Below are positions 1 through 13,200 of a DNA stretch of 64,000 nucleotides, piece by piece (position 1 is the first letter of the stretch; every line of letters begins with the position of its first letter). Origin of the DNA: Vitis vinifera (lineage: Eukaryota > Streptophyta > Magnoliopsida > Vitales > Vitaceae); the NCBI RefSeq assembly GCF_030704535.1, contig NC_081822.1, forward strand, positions 9,479,001-9,543,000, written 5' to 3'. The notes beneath the pieces were generated by a model that worked only from the letters and a program-made list of their open reading frames with translations, did not search any database and was not told the DNA's origin. The translations under genes were made by a program, and so were the position numbers.

Positions 1-521
1 ATGATACATGGAAACTACACAGTTCATCTTTGGAAGTTTGCAACTAAGGTTGATGGCAAAGCGGAAGACGAGGAAGTGAATGAGAAAGGGATATGCGGGT
101 GCGTAGGCCAGAGTTTCTTCAATCTTCTTTTACTTGTTTATGCTTGCCAGAGAATCAAACTCAAGAGTACTCTTAGATTCAAGTTAGGGTTTGTCTGTGT
201 TTTTAGGGCTTGTCTGTGTTTTGGAATCAAATAACAATTGCATTGGAGAAAGTGGGAAACCCTCATTTTTTGAGTCATTGGGTTTGATTTTCATTTGGTT
301 TCACGATGATCTAACCTGTTTTATTTGACAAGAGGCTTCTCTTTGTGTGTGGAACTGATACCGGTATTGTGTTGTTTTGGTTTGTTTGTTTGTTTTTGCC
401 TTTACCTTTCTAGGATGATGCTTTCGATGAACTTCACACATCCTATAAATTGTTAATGTCCTGGGCATTGTCGATTTGGGGCTGTTTATTCTAATCCAGT
501 AAAGGAAAATCAGAGAAGGGC
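1..521 (+). other. left-edge sequence, probable 5' leader/promoter of the thioredoxin-like gene
   Basis: A 77-codon open frame starts at base 1 and stops at 234, but it is cut by the window edge and I recognise no domain in it. It ends in a T- and G-rich stretch that reads like intron or leader sequence. The simplest reading is that this is promoter or 5' untranslated sequence, perhaps with a leader intron, of the gene whose ATG is at 522. It could also be the tail of another gene to the left. Confidence 0.3.
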
Positions 522-3500
522 ATGGGTTCTACTCCGAAACAACCTTTGTTCTGCTTAAAATGGCCGTGGGATGTTCACCAAAATTCTAAAAATCCCCATG
601 GTTGCAGCTTTGAAACTCCTTGGCTATTAAAATCTTTACAAAATCTTGGCTCTGTTGCTTTCAATCTCTATAGCTCTGTTTCAAGATCCTCGTATCCCTG
701 GATTAGAACCTTTAAACCCTTCCAATTAGATGTTGGTGTGAGCCAAAAGACTATTTCAAAGATGGGGAAAAAGATTTTGACTCCCGAAGAACAAGGAGAG
801 GCGGAGCAAAGAGCCCTGGCCTCAGCTCTAGCAAGTAGAAAAGCGGCTACGGTGATTGAGTTCTACTCCCCCAAGTGCAGGCTTTGCAATTCATTATTGG
901 GCTTTGTCTTAGAAGTAGAGAGTAAGAATTCTGATTGGCTTACCATTGTAATGGTGGATGCTGAGAATGATAAATGGCTGCCTGAGGTACTGAATCCTGA
1001 TTTCTTTATTCCAATTTCTGAAATTTGAAAATTTAAGAATTGAGTCTAACCTTTTTTTTTTCTTGATATAATCATTTTATGTGCGTATGATGAAAGGGCC
1101 ATGGAAAACTCATATATCAGATAATGTGAGCTATTTGAGCTTAACACTTTAGTATGAGATTTGTCTTCTTGGAGACACAAGTCTCGGTGTCTTCTAAAGA
1201 TGAATCTTGTCTACAAGAAAATATAATTGTCTATGAAAAATGTGAGAATATTTTAAGTAACTGAATACATGTTATATAACAAAACCCTATGTAAGTAACC
1301 AAATAAGGAATAAGAGTTTTTTTTTAGAGACACAACACTTGGTGTTGTTGGTAGGAATCAAGAAGCAAAAGCTTGGTTCAAACAATGGTAGAACGATAAG
1401 AGAATATTTCGATGACGGTGGGAGAAAAATTGTTGTAACTCAGTAGAAGATTGGACGAGCAACAAGAGGAACACGAGAAGCAAATTGAAGTGCTCCTATC
1501 AACTTCAAAAATTTTGTGACAAGAAAATGAGATTCTAGAGGTGGCAACTACAACTAAAACCTTGCAATACACTTTGATTCCCATCCAATCTGTGGACCCC
1601 AACCTTCCTTCCCACCAATGATACCCATCAAAGAACACATGAGAGCAACTAAGCCGATTGGTATGCCCAAATGAGATTTTGGACCAAAGAAGTCAGTTCC
1701 ACCATCAAGTGACTCAAGCTCGTATTCGAGCACCATGCAAGCTAGCGATGGACTTGCATGAACCATCTTGCACATTCCAAATAGCAAGTTGATTTGTAGA
1801 TCTGAACAAGATGATCATACATGTAGTATGACATTCAGAATATTAGATGACATGGTTGTGACACAATTTACTTCTCAAATTCTGAGACAAGAAGGTCCAT
1901 GACATTTTTTGATGCTCAAATTCAATATGTACAATGGGAGGGGATCCCCTTCGACCACCGCATGCACTTTAGACGTGTAATGACACTTGAAAGTGGTAGT
2001 GATGCTTTATTATGCAAAGCATTCTAGTCTAGCTTGTAGGGACCGACTTTGTCATGGTTCCATCTCTTGCCATCAAACTCAATATGTTCATTCATACAAC
2101 TATTAGTAAACTTTTGCCACCCACTACCTTTCTTCAATTTAGTATATCCGGTTAACTCTGTAGATGAATTGTTCTAAAGGGCCAATAGGTATGTGATATT
2201 AGAAGATGATCTCCCCACAGCCTTCCAACGCATGGTTGGATTAACACAAGGGGGAGACCAGCACCAAGCAAGAGATGGCACATTCAAGGAAGTGGTAGAT
2301 ATTGGCACCTGACAATGAGTCCTCTAGTTGGAACCATAAGAAGCACCTTGGAAAGGAACTAAGATCCAATCAAATGTGACCTCTAACCCCCCTTATTATG
2401 TCGTATTCCCAACTTTTACCATTGATTCAAGGAGTGAAAGAGTTCATGTGGCTTCAACCAATGAGGGTGGACCCAAGCAACGCAATGAATTTATTGGCTT
2501 GTCATGAATGACAATTATGATCAGACGAGATTCGTATTGTTATAATATTGTAGGTTTCTGCATTCATTAGTCTTGTGTCCATGGTCTTAATCATAATCAC
2601 CAAAAAGTTGGGAGAAGTCATCCCAACCATCTCGGTGGGACCATCAACCATGTTAGTACTGTTCAACATCATAGACAATCTGTTTTTCATAAAATGTCAT
2701 ATTAGGACAAGCATGGATTCATAGGATGAAAGTTGTCTCGTCTACCTATCACTAGCAATTGAGATTTTATACAGTATGAGGATAGATGGATGTGTATGGA
2801 GATTATAGGTTGTCCAAACAGTGTATACAGAGATTAGTCTTTAGTTCAAGGCTTTAATAATGTGAACTTTAGGATTGATCTCTAAGTGTCATGGGCCATG
2901 GAGAAGGCAATTCGTGTTAGCATGAGCATGAGCGTTATGTAGGTTTGTTTTGAAATGAACACAAGCTAAACTCTTAAGTCCTTCAAAAAGATGAACCCCA
3001 TCATTAAATGATAAAAAATCTGATAAGGAGTAATACTATATCATGATAAATCTATGATAGAAGAGGTTCTAGTCACAACATTTGAAAAACTTAATAATAT
3101 ACTAAAAATTGATCTGTCCCAATTATAAAAATAATAAATAAATAAAAGCGAGTCCTCAAAATGAAGGCCCAAGTTCTTAGAAACATAAGAAGGATGTAAA
3201 AAATAATTAGTCATATTCCCTTAGCCACGTGGTATCATGCGACAATGCACCCACTAGGGGTCAAGTGACCTTACAAAAATAAAACATGTAAAGAAAATAT
3301 TTTTCCTTCTTGAAAACTCCTCAACTACCACGTTTACAGGTAAGAAAAAGGGGGCAAGTAAAGTGGCTAGGGAAAACTCGTACATCATATAATGCGGGTT
3401 ATTTGAGCTTGAGGCTTTAGTATGAGATTCATCTTGGTGGAGAAACAAATCTCGGCATCTTCTAAAGACGAATCCGTCTAGAAGCAATTACAAAACTCAG

Positions 3501-5371
3501 TCTATGAAAAACATGAGAATATTTTTGTTATCAATTCTCAATCAGAAACATTACACATGGCATATATATAATTAACTGAATATTGAATTAGAGTATTTTT
3601 AGAGACAACACATGAATAGGAGCATAAATATTCTGATTACATAGACTTGTTTGCACCTTTCTTGTTAGTATATTTTGACAGGTTATGCAGACTACATTTT
3701 TAACAAGTTTTCAATGGTTAGTCATGGATTGTCTTTGAGTAGTTTATATGCAGAGTCCAGTATTACTGAATTTAGAATGAAAAGTAAGGGCTACATTTAA
3801 GCTACTCTTTCATTTAGCATCCTGTAGAAAACCGTGTTGTTAGTGACCCATGATAAGGAACTTAAGCAAAAGGAAACTAAAAAAAAGGTAGGGAACAATA
3901 TATATAGATGGAGTGATGATAGTGAAGAGATCATATCTTCTATTATCCATGTGTTTCAGTGTCATATCTGTTAGTACTGTTTACCTCATGATTGTTTTTA
4001 ACATTCTTAGGCATTACACACTAGTCAACTATGTTACTGTGGATTCTGTTAAGCTCATGCTAGAGTCAAGTGTGAAGTGTTTGTGTGGCTTACCATCAAT
4101 TGTGGAGGTTAAAGTTTTGGTTGTGTTGAGTTGAGAATGAAAGCTGCATTCTATAATGAAAAGTTTGAATGTTCCCTTGGAAATTGAATATTTTTTAACA
4201 TTTTTAATATAGGATTTGAAGAAAGCCTCTGAAGTTTTTCAAAGCTTTGCTGTGGGCCTATGCATTATTTTCTTAACACTTTGATTTTAGGATATCATAA
4301 AATGACTTTCTTCAATCTTTTTTTATAAAAGTATTAACTTAAGAACAGGAGATGGGTGATGGGAGATTCACAGTAGTTTTTTTTTTTTTTTTTTTTTAAA
4401 AGAAGACTATTTATCATTGCTTTTTTATTTATTTATTTATTTTTATGTCATGGTTCCTTTATAGAGGGTGAAGTCTTTTGGCTTCAAATACTTGTAGGAG
4501 TAAATGGACTGATAGATTTCCATATCAGCACTCAGTGATTACTAGTTGCATTGTTAGTGGAGGCTCACTTATTTCATGTACAGCCAGGGGCAACATTTGG
4601 AAGGGGTAACTGTACTAGGCATTGAAGTGATTCTTGATGGCCTTTTTTAAAGTTTGCCTTCTTTCTTATATATATATATATATATATATATATAGATATA
4701 GATAGATATGGTCCTTTAGGGCCAAATTTAGGCATTGAACAGCATATGGTGCTTCTGTGGATAGTACTTCTATCAGAAATATTTATACAGAGAATCAAAT
4801 AATATTTAAATATAAACCAAAAAAATGTTTGGAAGTGTTTTTGGTGATATGACACACAACAAAAAGAAACCTGATTTTTGGAAGCACTAACCAAGTGCTG
4901 GTAAAAAAACCACTTGGAGGGGAGAACTTTTCCAATGCCTAATTTTTGTAAAATTAGTGCTTCAAAGCATTGGGAAACACTTCTAAACACACTCTAAATG
5001 TTACTCAGTTCCAAGCATAAGTATTAGGTGGAACTACAATACGATGATGTTCTTTCATTCTTTTAAATGTTCATTTGTTTAGCTTTCTCTGTAAAGATGG
5101 TGGCCTTGTGATGCAGGGGATGCGATTTCTTGATTAATAATTCACCTGCTGATTTATGCTTTTGATCACTTTTAAAATGCAGCTCCTCCATTATGACATA
5201 AGGTATGTTCCTTGCTTTGTGCTGTTGGACAAATATGGGAGAGCAGTAGCAAAGACGGGCATTCCAAACAGCCGCCTGCATGTTATTGCCGGTGTCTCTC
5301 ATCTTCTCAAAATGAAGCGCCCCCAGAAAATCGAACACCAGTTTTCAACTTCGGATCCAGATAATAATTAG
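522..5371 (+). CDS. thioredoxin-like fold protein with atypical CRLC motif, probable organelle targeting
   Basis: Two coding exons, 522-986 and 5183-5371, join in phase 0 to give 217 aa. The C-terminal two thirds has a thioredoxin layout. A beta strand (VIEFYSPKC) leads into the redox motif C119-R-L-C122, where classical thioredoxins have WCGPC. Later come the expected YVP turn with Pro165 (the cis-proline position) and a [11 protein letters not shown] strand pair. The first 80 residues are basic and hydroxylated and end at a second Met (81), which fits a plastid or mitochondrial transit peptide. The start at 522 was chosen because it is the first in-frame ATG; Met81 at 762 is the alternative. 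The intron is 4.2 kb and holds an LTR-type remnant and a MITE-like fold-back. Redox activity is inferred from the CxxC pair. The missing Trp and the Arg-Leu dipeptide suggest an unusual redox potential or partner. The gene family name is not known to me. Confidence 0.8.
1090..3615. mobile_element. decayed LTR-type retroelement inside intron 1 of the thioredoxin-like gene
   Basis: Two diverged direct repeats of about 250 bp, roughly 1090-1337 and 3365-3614, lie 2.3 kb apart. Both share the order: GGAAAACTC, ATAATG, TATTTGAGCTT, CTTTAGTATGAGATT, a run ending ATCTTCTAAAGA or similar, TCTATGAAAAA, GAGAATATTTT, and a final AGAGACA(CA)ACAC. A purine run (AAGAAAAAGGGGG, about 3343-3354) just before the right copy looks like a polypurine tract. 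The interior has no long ORF and I could not recognise gag or pol in it. This fits an old, coding-dead LTR retroelement. Exact ends and a target-site duplication could not be set. Confidence 0.55.
4669..4710. repeat. TA/GATA microsatellite
   Basis: A run of about 15 TA units passes into short GATA-like units. It lies in intron 1 of the thioredoxin-like gene. Confidence 0.9.
4820..4997. mobile_element. MITE-like fold-back
   Basis: The left end GTTTGGAAGTGTTT and the right end AAACACTTCTAAAC are near-perfect inverted copies, about 170 bp apart. The interior has further imperfect hairpins, such as CACTTGG against CCAAGTG. There is no coding potential. Size, AT content and inverted ends fit a small non-autonomous DNA transposon; the superfamily is not resolved. 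Confidence 0.5.
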
Positions 5372-7983
5372 TGTTGAAAATGAATGTAAGACACGTTTAT
5401 GGACGATTACTGAGTCGTCCTTCATATATGTTAGTTTCGCTTCTGCTCCCATCACACAATAACTGAAAATTTTGAGAATAATTTAAAATAATAATAATAA
5501 AATTGTAATGATATTTAAAATGAAATTCAAGATCAAAAATAAAAAATTGGCAGAGAGGTCATCTCGCATAGTGCGAGGTGGTGGTTTTTATGGTCTAGGA
5601 ATAAAAAATAAAAAATAAAAAATAAAATAAAAAGTTGGAATTTTCAATTTTGTATTAGGTTGGTTGGGGGGCCTTGGAGCTGGGAGCTGGGGTTTTATTC
5701 ATCCCTTGGTTATTTTTTTTTAAATCTAAATAATTCATAGAATTTATTACTAATTTATTTATCACCTGTATTATTTGAACAAGTCATATGATTTGTGATC
5801 ATTCATTTATTTTTCGTTTTGTACTATTTTGTGTTGATTTTAAAAAAACTTATATATATATATATATATATTATCATTTATATATCATTATTTTTAAAAT
5901 TTTATTTATCTAGCTACTATTTGCATATGAAAAAAAAAACTTATTACAATTCTATGTAAATGGGCTAAATGAAATTAACCCAAAAAAAAAAAGAAAAAAA
6001 AAAGTGGGATTGCAATTCTATGAATGGCCAGTTATTCATGAGAAGACAGTTGTAGAAAATACTTGGTCATTTAATACAATTTGTGCATCATAAGTTGACG
6101 TTTAAAGGAAGGTGCAACATATGCCATAGGGAAGGCCCGACTAATGTGAGACCCGATTAGGTTTGGGAGTCTTATAACCGCTCTTTTGGCCATCTCAGCT
6201 GGCTATGTTACGGGCGTGATACCTTACCTTGAGATTATAATTGTGTTGTTTTTGTTGCAGCTTTCTTGAAAACAGGTGGTACGACACTCCCTTATTCAAA
6301 AGACGTGGTTTTTGAATGAATAGTTTGCATTTTGTTGTATTGTTTGGAAGTTCCAAGAACCCTTGTTCTATCTATCTTGATTCTTGACACTATATGTAGC
6401 TGTTTCCTGTGTCTCTGAGGATGACGAGGATATCATCTTCCCTGCTATCTGTTCTTTGGATGATGTGTAGGTTTTTAACAGGATCGGTGGGATTCTCTTC
6501 TATATGTTTTAACTTAGGATCTAATATTTTTTGGTCATTGTTATGATATTAAAAGACAGAATACATTTGACAATTTGATCTATTGATTTACTTGTTCTTG
6601 TTATCTCTAACTAAAGTGGGAAGGAAATGTGATATCAACTGGCAATAAAGAGTCATTTAAATGCTGCTCTGTGAAACAGAGAGTGGGTGTTTTTATTATT
6701 GCAACTGGCAAGGACGGGAGGGAGATGCGATATCAAATGATCGCTGTTTGTATCAGGTGTTAGTGCAGTGGGCAGTGGGAGTGAGGTGATGGCCACTGCA
6801 TATGGTAGATCCCACATAGCCTAAACCCTAAAAAAGCAGTAACTCAAGCTACAATCTTTACAAATAAATGTCTGAATAGGGTACAGTGTGGATGTGTGAT
6901 GCTCAAGTACTAGTGGTACTCAATTGTGTGGCACTGTGGCGTAAAAAAACAAAGGGAACATATGCCCACATGATGCTTTCCCAGACATTTGATTACTCAC
7001 TTGTTGAAGTTTCAACGGCGGCGACCGCTGTTGGCCACAATTTTTCTTCAACTTCTGGGGTAACATCCGTCTTAAAAGAGCGTCTTCAATCTTTTAAATA
7101 CTCCAGCGGCCCTGCAGCATATTTCCACTCATGGTCGTGAGAGTAAGTGCTCACTGTGTTGAAATTTAGAAGACAGGTTGGTATTTTCAGTTATGATGAT
7201 GCCCGAAGACACCAAGTTGTGGTCCAAAAGCCTAACAGAAGCCCCTTTTCAATGCTCTCTGCATACCAATTAAGAATTGAATTTCAACCCGACCCCATAA
7301 TTCGCAAAATCACACAATTTTCATAGCGACCTCCTACCAATCCTCGTAACCCTTTAAAGAAAATTGTGAATTAATTGCTGAATCAATAAAGAAACGAGAG
7401 AAAACAGGAAAAATAAAACAAGTTAAAGAACACACCTTTACTTGCTGCTTGAACTTCAAACACTTAAAAGAGACAAAAATCAAAGGTTAAAATCCTACAA
7501 AATTTTGTTCTCAGTTTTGTTATATTACATTCTAGTACTACAACTTATCTGAAAGTAGCTTTAGCTTTAGCCTGTGATTGAGGTGTTCACTGTTACCCTT
7601 TAGTCCAAAAGGTAGATCAGTTATATGAATATATTAGCACAACTATTGACCCAAGCAAAATATTAACATATTTGGAGAAAAATAAAATAAAATAATTATA
7701 GCCCTGCATTGCAGACCACCCCCGCCTATCTCCATAAGTCATGAAAATATTTAAAGAGAGAAAATTCGTTGAAAATAGTTCTTCCAAGTCCCACAATATG
7801 GGAATGTAACAGAGGCGATGAAAAGAAAAATGCAAAAATAGTTCAACATTTCAGTCACTTTTCATCAATGGAAAATCCATTCTTCAAATGCGGCCCGCGC
7901 TCACGACACGTACCCTGGCAAAAAGATGAGAAAGGAAACAGGACCGAAGCAGAAGATATCACTGTATCATGGAAAACCCCATT
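5372..7983. other. intergenic spacer between convergent genes
   Basis: The 3' flanks of the thioredoxin-like gene (+) and the small membrane-protein gene (-) meet here. The sequence is AT-rich with A/T homopolymers and a TA microsatellite near 5850-5873. An 84-codon open frame at 6886-7140 has no recognisable domain or splice context and was not accepted as a gene. I see no RNA gene or clear mobile element. Confidence 0.6.
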
Positions 7984-8394
7984 TCAAGAACCACCTTTTG
8001 GACGTGGGTTTTGAGAAGATGGCTCGTCCGGCTTAGTTTCTTCTTGGGTATGGATTGGAATTGATAGTGGAACGGAGCCAGCGGATATGTCAGCACTGGG
8101 CAGTGGTGGTGGATTGACTCTTCCATCAATGCAAGATGAGCATTTTTCCTCCAACCAACTTTCAATATCGTATTGGCCATGGCCCATGATTCTCCTTCCT
8201 GAGCAGAGTCGTCCGACTATAGCAGCGAGAGTACCTAAGATTGCGATGACAGCGAGAACAGCGATGACGGGACCAACTGATCCATGCCTTGAGTAACGAG
8301 TGTAAGATAATGATGGCGGCGGCTGTTGCAGTTGATCCAGTGGCATTGACATTTCAGAGAAGGCCCAGATTGAGACTCCTTCTAGAGTTGCCAA
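7984..8394 (-). CDS. small single-pass membrane protein of unknown function
   Basis: An uninterrupted 136-codon frame without introns. A proline-rich, Tyr/Ser-containing N-terminus is followed by one hydrophobic segment at about residues 41-66 (GPVIAVLAVIAILGTLAAIV). Next comes a basic RLCSGRR stop-transfer stretch and a conserved-looking soluble segment, GHGQYDIESWLEEKCSSCID, with a CSSC pair. The tail is Pro/Ser-rich and charged. The positive-inside pattern predicts that the C-terminus faces the cytosol. I associate this Gly-Gln-Tyr-Asp...Cys-Ser-Ser-Cys-Ile-Asp pattern with a plant-specific family of uncharacterised membrane proteins, but cannot name it. The start at 8394 is the first Met; Met16 is an alternative. 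The CSSC pair could bind metal or form a disulfide, which is speculative. Confidence 0.72.
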   Translation of the reverse strand: MATLEGVSIWAFSEMSMPLDQLQQPPPSLSYTRYSRHGSVGPVIAVLAVIAILGTLAAIVGRLCSGRRIMGHGQYDIESWLEEKCSSCIDGRVNPPPLPSADISAGSVPLSIPIHTQEETKPDEPSSQNPRPKGGS

Positions 8395-10280
8395 TAAGAG
8401 CTTTGGGGTCCGGGAGACAAAAGGTTTTTGTAGGTTGAGGTCGAATGCAGAGGGGGTGCATTATGGAGCATGACCGGATGAGAGTGCCTTCAACAGAGAA
8501 GGTGGTACACACAACAGAAGAATGAGAGGCCAAAAAACGAAATGCATTTTGATAACGTCGAAATATCTGTTTAGAAATAGAAACACAAGAAAATTTCCCC
8601 AAGATCATCAAAACAATGGGGGGAGAGAGCAAAGTGGCATATCTGCACTTGACAGCGTAAGGAATTCAAATAAAGAGCAACAAATGAGGGTAGATCTACA
8701 GGACTCTAAGGTAAAAAGGTGGCCCCTCTTTTCCTTTATTTGGTTATGTTATACTAAAGAAAACTAGGACCGTAGGGCCAACAAATGTGAAACTGTGAAA
8801 GTAGGCAGAAAAGGTGGGAATCTTGGAGGGTCCAAACCCTAGATAAAAGCCCTTTTTTCAAATGGTCTCCCCGTGAGCTTTTTCAGACTGTTTCTGTTAC
8901 TGTTAGGAGCCATGGAAAACAACCTTTGACTTTTGGATATGCGGTTTCCCCTTTTTTTTAGTTGTTGGAAATGGCTAGAAATTACCCTCACTTTTTAAGT
9001 TTGAAATGCTTAAACACCACTGTCTAATATAATATTAATAGAATAATAAGAAAATGAAATTCCAGCTTGATAAGCGTTGCAATGGTACCGTACATCATGA
9101 CTAAGGGGAGCAGAATTTACCTCTATGTTGGCTGTTGCCCGTTGGCTGTTGCGCCAGCTTGGGCGTCTGGCTCGGGCTTTAATGCCTTTAAACTACACCC
9201 ACCCTCATGGCCGATCCCACCATGGCCTTTTTTTTCCTTGAATTTTTAATTAAAACATCCATCATGCTCTCCTCATTATTCAGTCCACAGAGAGAAGTCT
9301 TGACAATTCAATTTTTGTCCCACATTTTGACACAATACAACTTCCATTATTCATCTTCCACCTGGCCAACTGGTGTCTCCTCTCGCTTGCTAATGGAAAA
9401 ATTCTAGTGCATCCTATAACCCACATGTAGCACCCAAAACTGAAGATCTATGAAGCCCAGGCAGCTAAACAGGTGTAGCTTTTGAGAAACAGCCATGATT
9501 TGTAAAAAATGTTGCCCAAACAAAGTCTTTAAGCACATCCCGCTGCTGTTTACCTTTAAGCAGTTGCAATATAAAATTAGTAGAATGCCAGTAATAGTTA
9601 GACCTTGAGCTACAGCTGCCACAATTCATATGAATTATGTGTAGAAGTAGTTTCCTAATAATAACACTATTCCCATACGAAAACACCTTGAACCCAAGAA
9701 ACTGTTATAAAGATAAAATTGCTAAAAACACAAAATCTGAAGAGATCCTTCAACCTACTTAGTTTTATAACATTTATAAAAACCTAATTCAAAAGAAGAG
9801 AGCATTAATTAGTTAAATTTCTATGAACAAGTAAAAACTTGTCTAATTAATACTTATTTTTGTACCTACTACCTGCTAAGTACTAAATAGAATGAACTTT
9901 ATGGTATGCAGTTTCTTATGGCAACATGGTGAAATTTTAGTGTGGAAGTTTGGAAATAATAAGCTTATCTAATTTGGGATTCTCTTCTGGGTATTTTGCA
10001 GGCAAAGACGCATATCATCCTCCAAGTTGTCTCCAGAAACAACTAATGATGGTTGTTACAAAAAATTCATGAAGAATAGTAATTTTCTTTGGACATTATT
10101 CCTAATACACCCGCCTTTGGTTAATCATTATAATTTTACTCTGAGACACACTTTTAACTGAGGGATGGATCTAAAGGTGACATAGAATGCTGGACATATA
10201 AATCATGGAAAACTAATTGTCATTACAATTTTCAGCCGTGCCATCATAATTTATGGGGGGTATTAATAGCACTGGCAATG
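8395..10280. other. intergenic spacer: promoter of the membrane-protein gene and 3' flank of CTC1
   Basis: This is upstream of the minus-strand membrane-protein gene and downstream of the minus-strand CTC1 stop codon. Short open frames occur on both strands at 8354-8767 and 9067-9686, but none has splice context, codon bias or a domain I recognise. A CCACCC/CCATGG-rich patch near 9190-9235 is the most GC-rich part. No mobile element was identified. Confidence 0.5.
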
Positions 10281-13200
10281 CTACCTGTTTAGAAGTTCTT
10301 CAACCATATTCCTGGCCTCCGTGAGAGGGTTTACATAGCTAACTTCTTTAGCCCATATACTTTGCATTGAATGCATTGTCATCCCCATCTTTGGAACATG
10401 TTCCTCCAACTGCCCTACAGCTTCAGAATCCATCACATCGCCAATAATAGTCTGCCAAGAAAAAGGAACAATCACCTCAGCTTCCTATTTTCCAGTATAC
10501 ACAGAAAAATGAATGGCATGAATTAAAAGGGAGAAACAAAAGCAAGACAGGACAACGGAGGAACAAAAGCAAGACAGAGGACAACGGTAACACGCCCAAC
10601 CTGGGTTACATATCTCAACATCAAAATAATTTATTGATATCAGAAGTCAAAGCAATACAAATACAGATATAGCAACACTACAGGACCAACTTGCAGTTCA
10701 AATTCTACTACATGTAACTAAAACCGACCAGTTGCATTTCCGCATGGCACCCCACCAAGAACAAATCATGAATTAATGTCACCTTTTCATGGATGTAGGG
10801 CTGACACCATAATTGTATTTGTTCTGAAAATCAGTTCATGCCAGATCGAGAACTCACCCAAAATGTTCCAATGCAGGCATTAAGGATTATGAATTTGAGG
10901 AGGTTCTCATCTGAACTGCTCAAGAGATCATTTGAACCAACAGAAAACATAAGATCTTGACTAGAAGAATCAGATATAGATCCGTAGTTTTTCACAGTAA
11001 TTCTTCCATGCTTCTTTAAGAGTTTGTCCAGATGATAAATAGTGGTCCTGCAGGCATTGTCTATACCAATCCCCTTTAATTTCCAGCTACTGCTTCCAAA
11101 TGCTTTCAATGGGAATTCTTCATGTAGCCTTAGCAAGGTTGCAGCTCTTTCAGCATTAGCCCAGCAACAACATGAGGACGACCCATCATCTATATGACAA
11201 ATGAGAAAAATAACAATTGGAAAAAAACAAAGAAAAAAACAGGCAAATAAATGCAATCTTAAAAGGGATAGTAGGCTAGCTTCTGCCAGAAATATCCCTA
11301 GTAGATCAGAGAACTTCAAGCAAAGCCGAGTTCTCAAATCTTTCATCAAGATAAGTGCAAGTTAAATGAAAGCACAACTATTGAGTAATTTGATTAAGGT
11401 CAAAGGCTCCTATACCAAGACCAAAAAGAACAAGGTTAAGGCATGTGACCAATTTCAAGTAGCTGTTGTTATGCCTTCCATGATGAAAGAATGCCTGTTT
11501 ATAAAATTTGCCCAGCATCCAAGACCATGATGTAATTTAATCATAAAACCAGAGTTGTAACTTTGATGAGTTACAAAATGTAGCCATAACATGGCAGCAT
11601 ATCTTTTGTGTTTAGGGATGAATCCTAGTAAACATTTAAGTCAACTAGGGGTGGATTCTCAAATATGGAACATGGTGTTGGCCTTCATTCTGTCATACAG
11701 GCCAATGGACGGCAAATCCAGATTGACCATAATCCCTCTTCTGGAATGTAAGAGAGACTTCCATACAATATTTATCTGCTTTATTTCATTAGTGAACCAA
11801 TTCTTAACTGTAAATATTCAGAGCTAAGAAGCTCTGAAAATAATCCCACAGGGAGGACTCAAACATCATTAAGGCAAATCTGGGAGAGAATTGGAAATCT
11901 GCAATTTCCAGAGTGACACAAGAAAATTTCATCAAAACAGGAAGCCAAATAGAACCCAATATATGCTCTAGATTCTGTCTATGCAAAATGATCAAGTGCT
12001 AATTGTCCCCTTTCTACTGAACCTACCACTTGAAAATATTCCACCACACTAGTAGTCTGTGAAATGGACAAAATAACATACCCAATACAAAACTGGCAAG
12101 TGGAATATCAACAGATAGCCTGCAGGGGACTTTTGGTTGTGATTTTCTATTCTTCTCCAGCACCAGAAAATGGACAGCCACAATCTGTCAAAATCACGAA
12201 CAGTTAAATCATGATTTTCAACAATCACAGAATCAAAACTAGCTTCATCTGTTTGAGAAGAAAAACCCTAATCAGGAGTGTAATAAGGAGAAAAATTTAA
12301 CCTGCTTGTAAAGCACTGCATAAGATCGTAGCTTACCCTACAGTGAAATTGCATTGGCTTACACTCCAAGCACTGAATCAACTCAGAGATCAAACAAGAA
12401 GAAACTGCATCTAGAGGGACAAAATTGTATAACTCTGAAACATTAACTGGATTTGAACACTCAGCATTGTATTGGTCATTGTTTAGCTTCATGGAGTTGA
12501 TTGCAATAAATGATACAGGTGTCAACATCAATCTATTCTGCCCACTGGAAAAACAAGGAACAGTCCATCAAATAACCATAATTCAGTTACACCTTTTCTC
12601 TGAAAAGAAAAATAAAAATAAAAGAAAATAAAATAAAACCTAATTAGGATCACTTCCTAGTTAAACGCACAGATACAAATGAAACCATGGGTATTTAAAA
12701 AAAGATAACTGCATAAAATATAGAAGTATAGATCATAGTCCCATGGTTAAAAGTTTGCAATACATGCACAAAGTCTCTGACAATACAGTAACAAGCAAGT
12801 CCATATAGCACAGGTGCATCTTTAACAAGTCATTTTCCTGACCATAAATGATGAAACACTCATGTAGAGATATATGTGTGTATATAATTATGTATTTATC
12901 CATGTATGCATGTTTTTGCACAAAACCTACTTCAAGAAAGTGTTTACTAAATTTCCCCAATAGCTAGCCTACATCTGAGAAACTCACTAATCAGCAAAGA
13001 GTAGAGGTAGATACCTGGACAGATTTCATGACAGTTGATCTTGATCCCAATTACAACATACAATCCCAGAGATCCCAAGGCACTTTAATTCTCTCAAACA
13101 CTGCTAAAAAATATGCACATGTTTCCTTTTTTCTTTTTCTCACCTTATTTTCTGTAGTTAGTTTTTTTCTTTTCTTTTTCTTTCTTTCTTTTTTTCTTCT

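Noticed and set aside
1..234. 77-codon open frame at the left edge
   Set aside because: Cut by the window, no recognisable domain, and it ends in intron- or leader-like sequence; listed only as left-edge sequence.
6886..7140. 84-codon plus-strand frame in the spacer
   Set aside because: No domain, no splice context and no upstream promoter-like features that I can see.
12302..12336. Longer version of CTC1 exon 12 using a later donor near 12300
   Set aside because: The GTAAGC donor at 12336 gives phase 0 joining with the IVAVHFLVLEKN exon, which fits the family. The later donor leaves phase 2, which breaks that frame.
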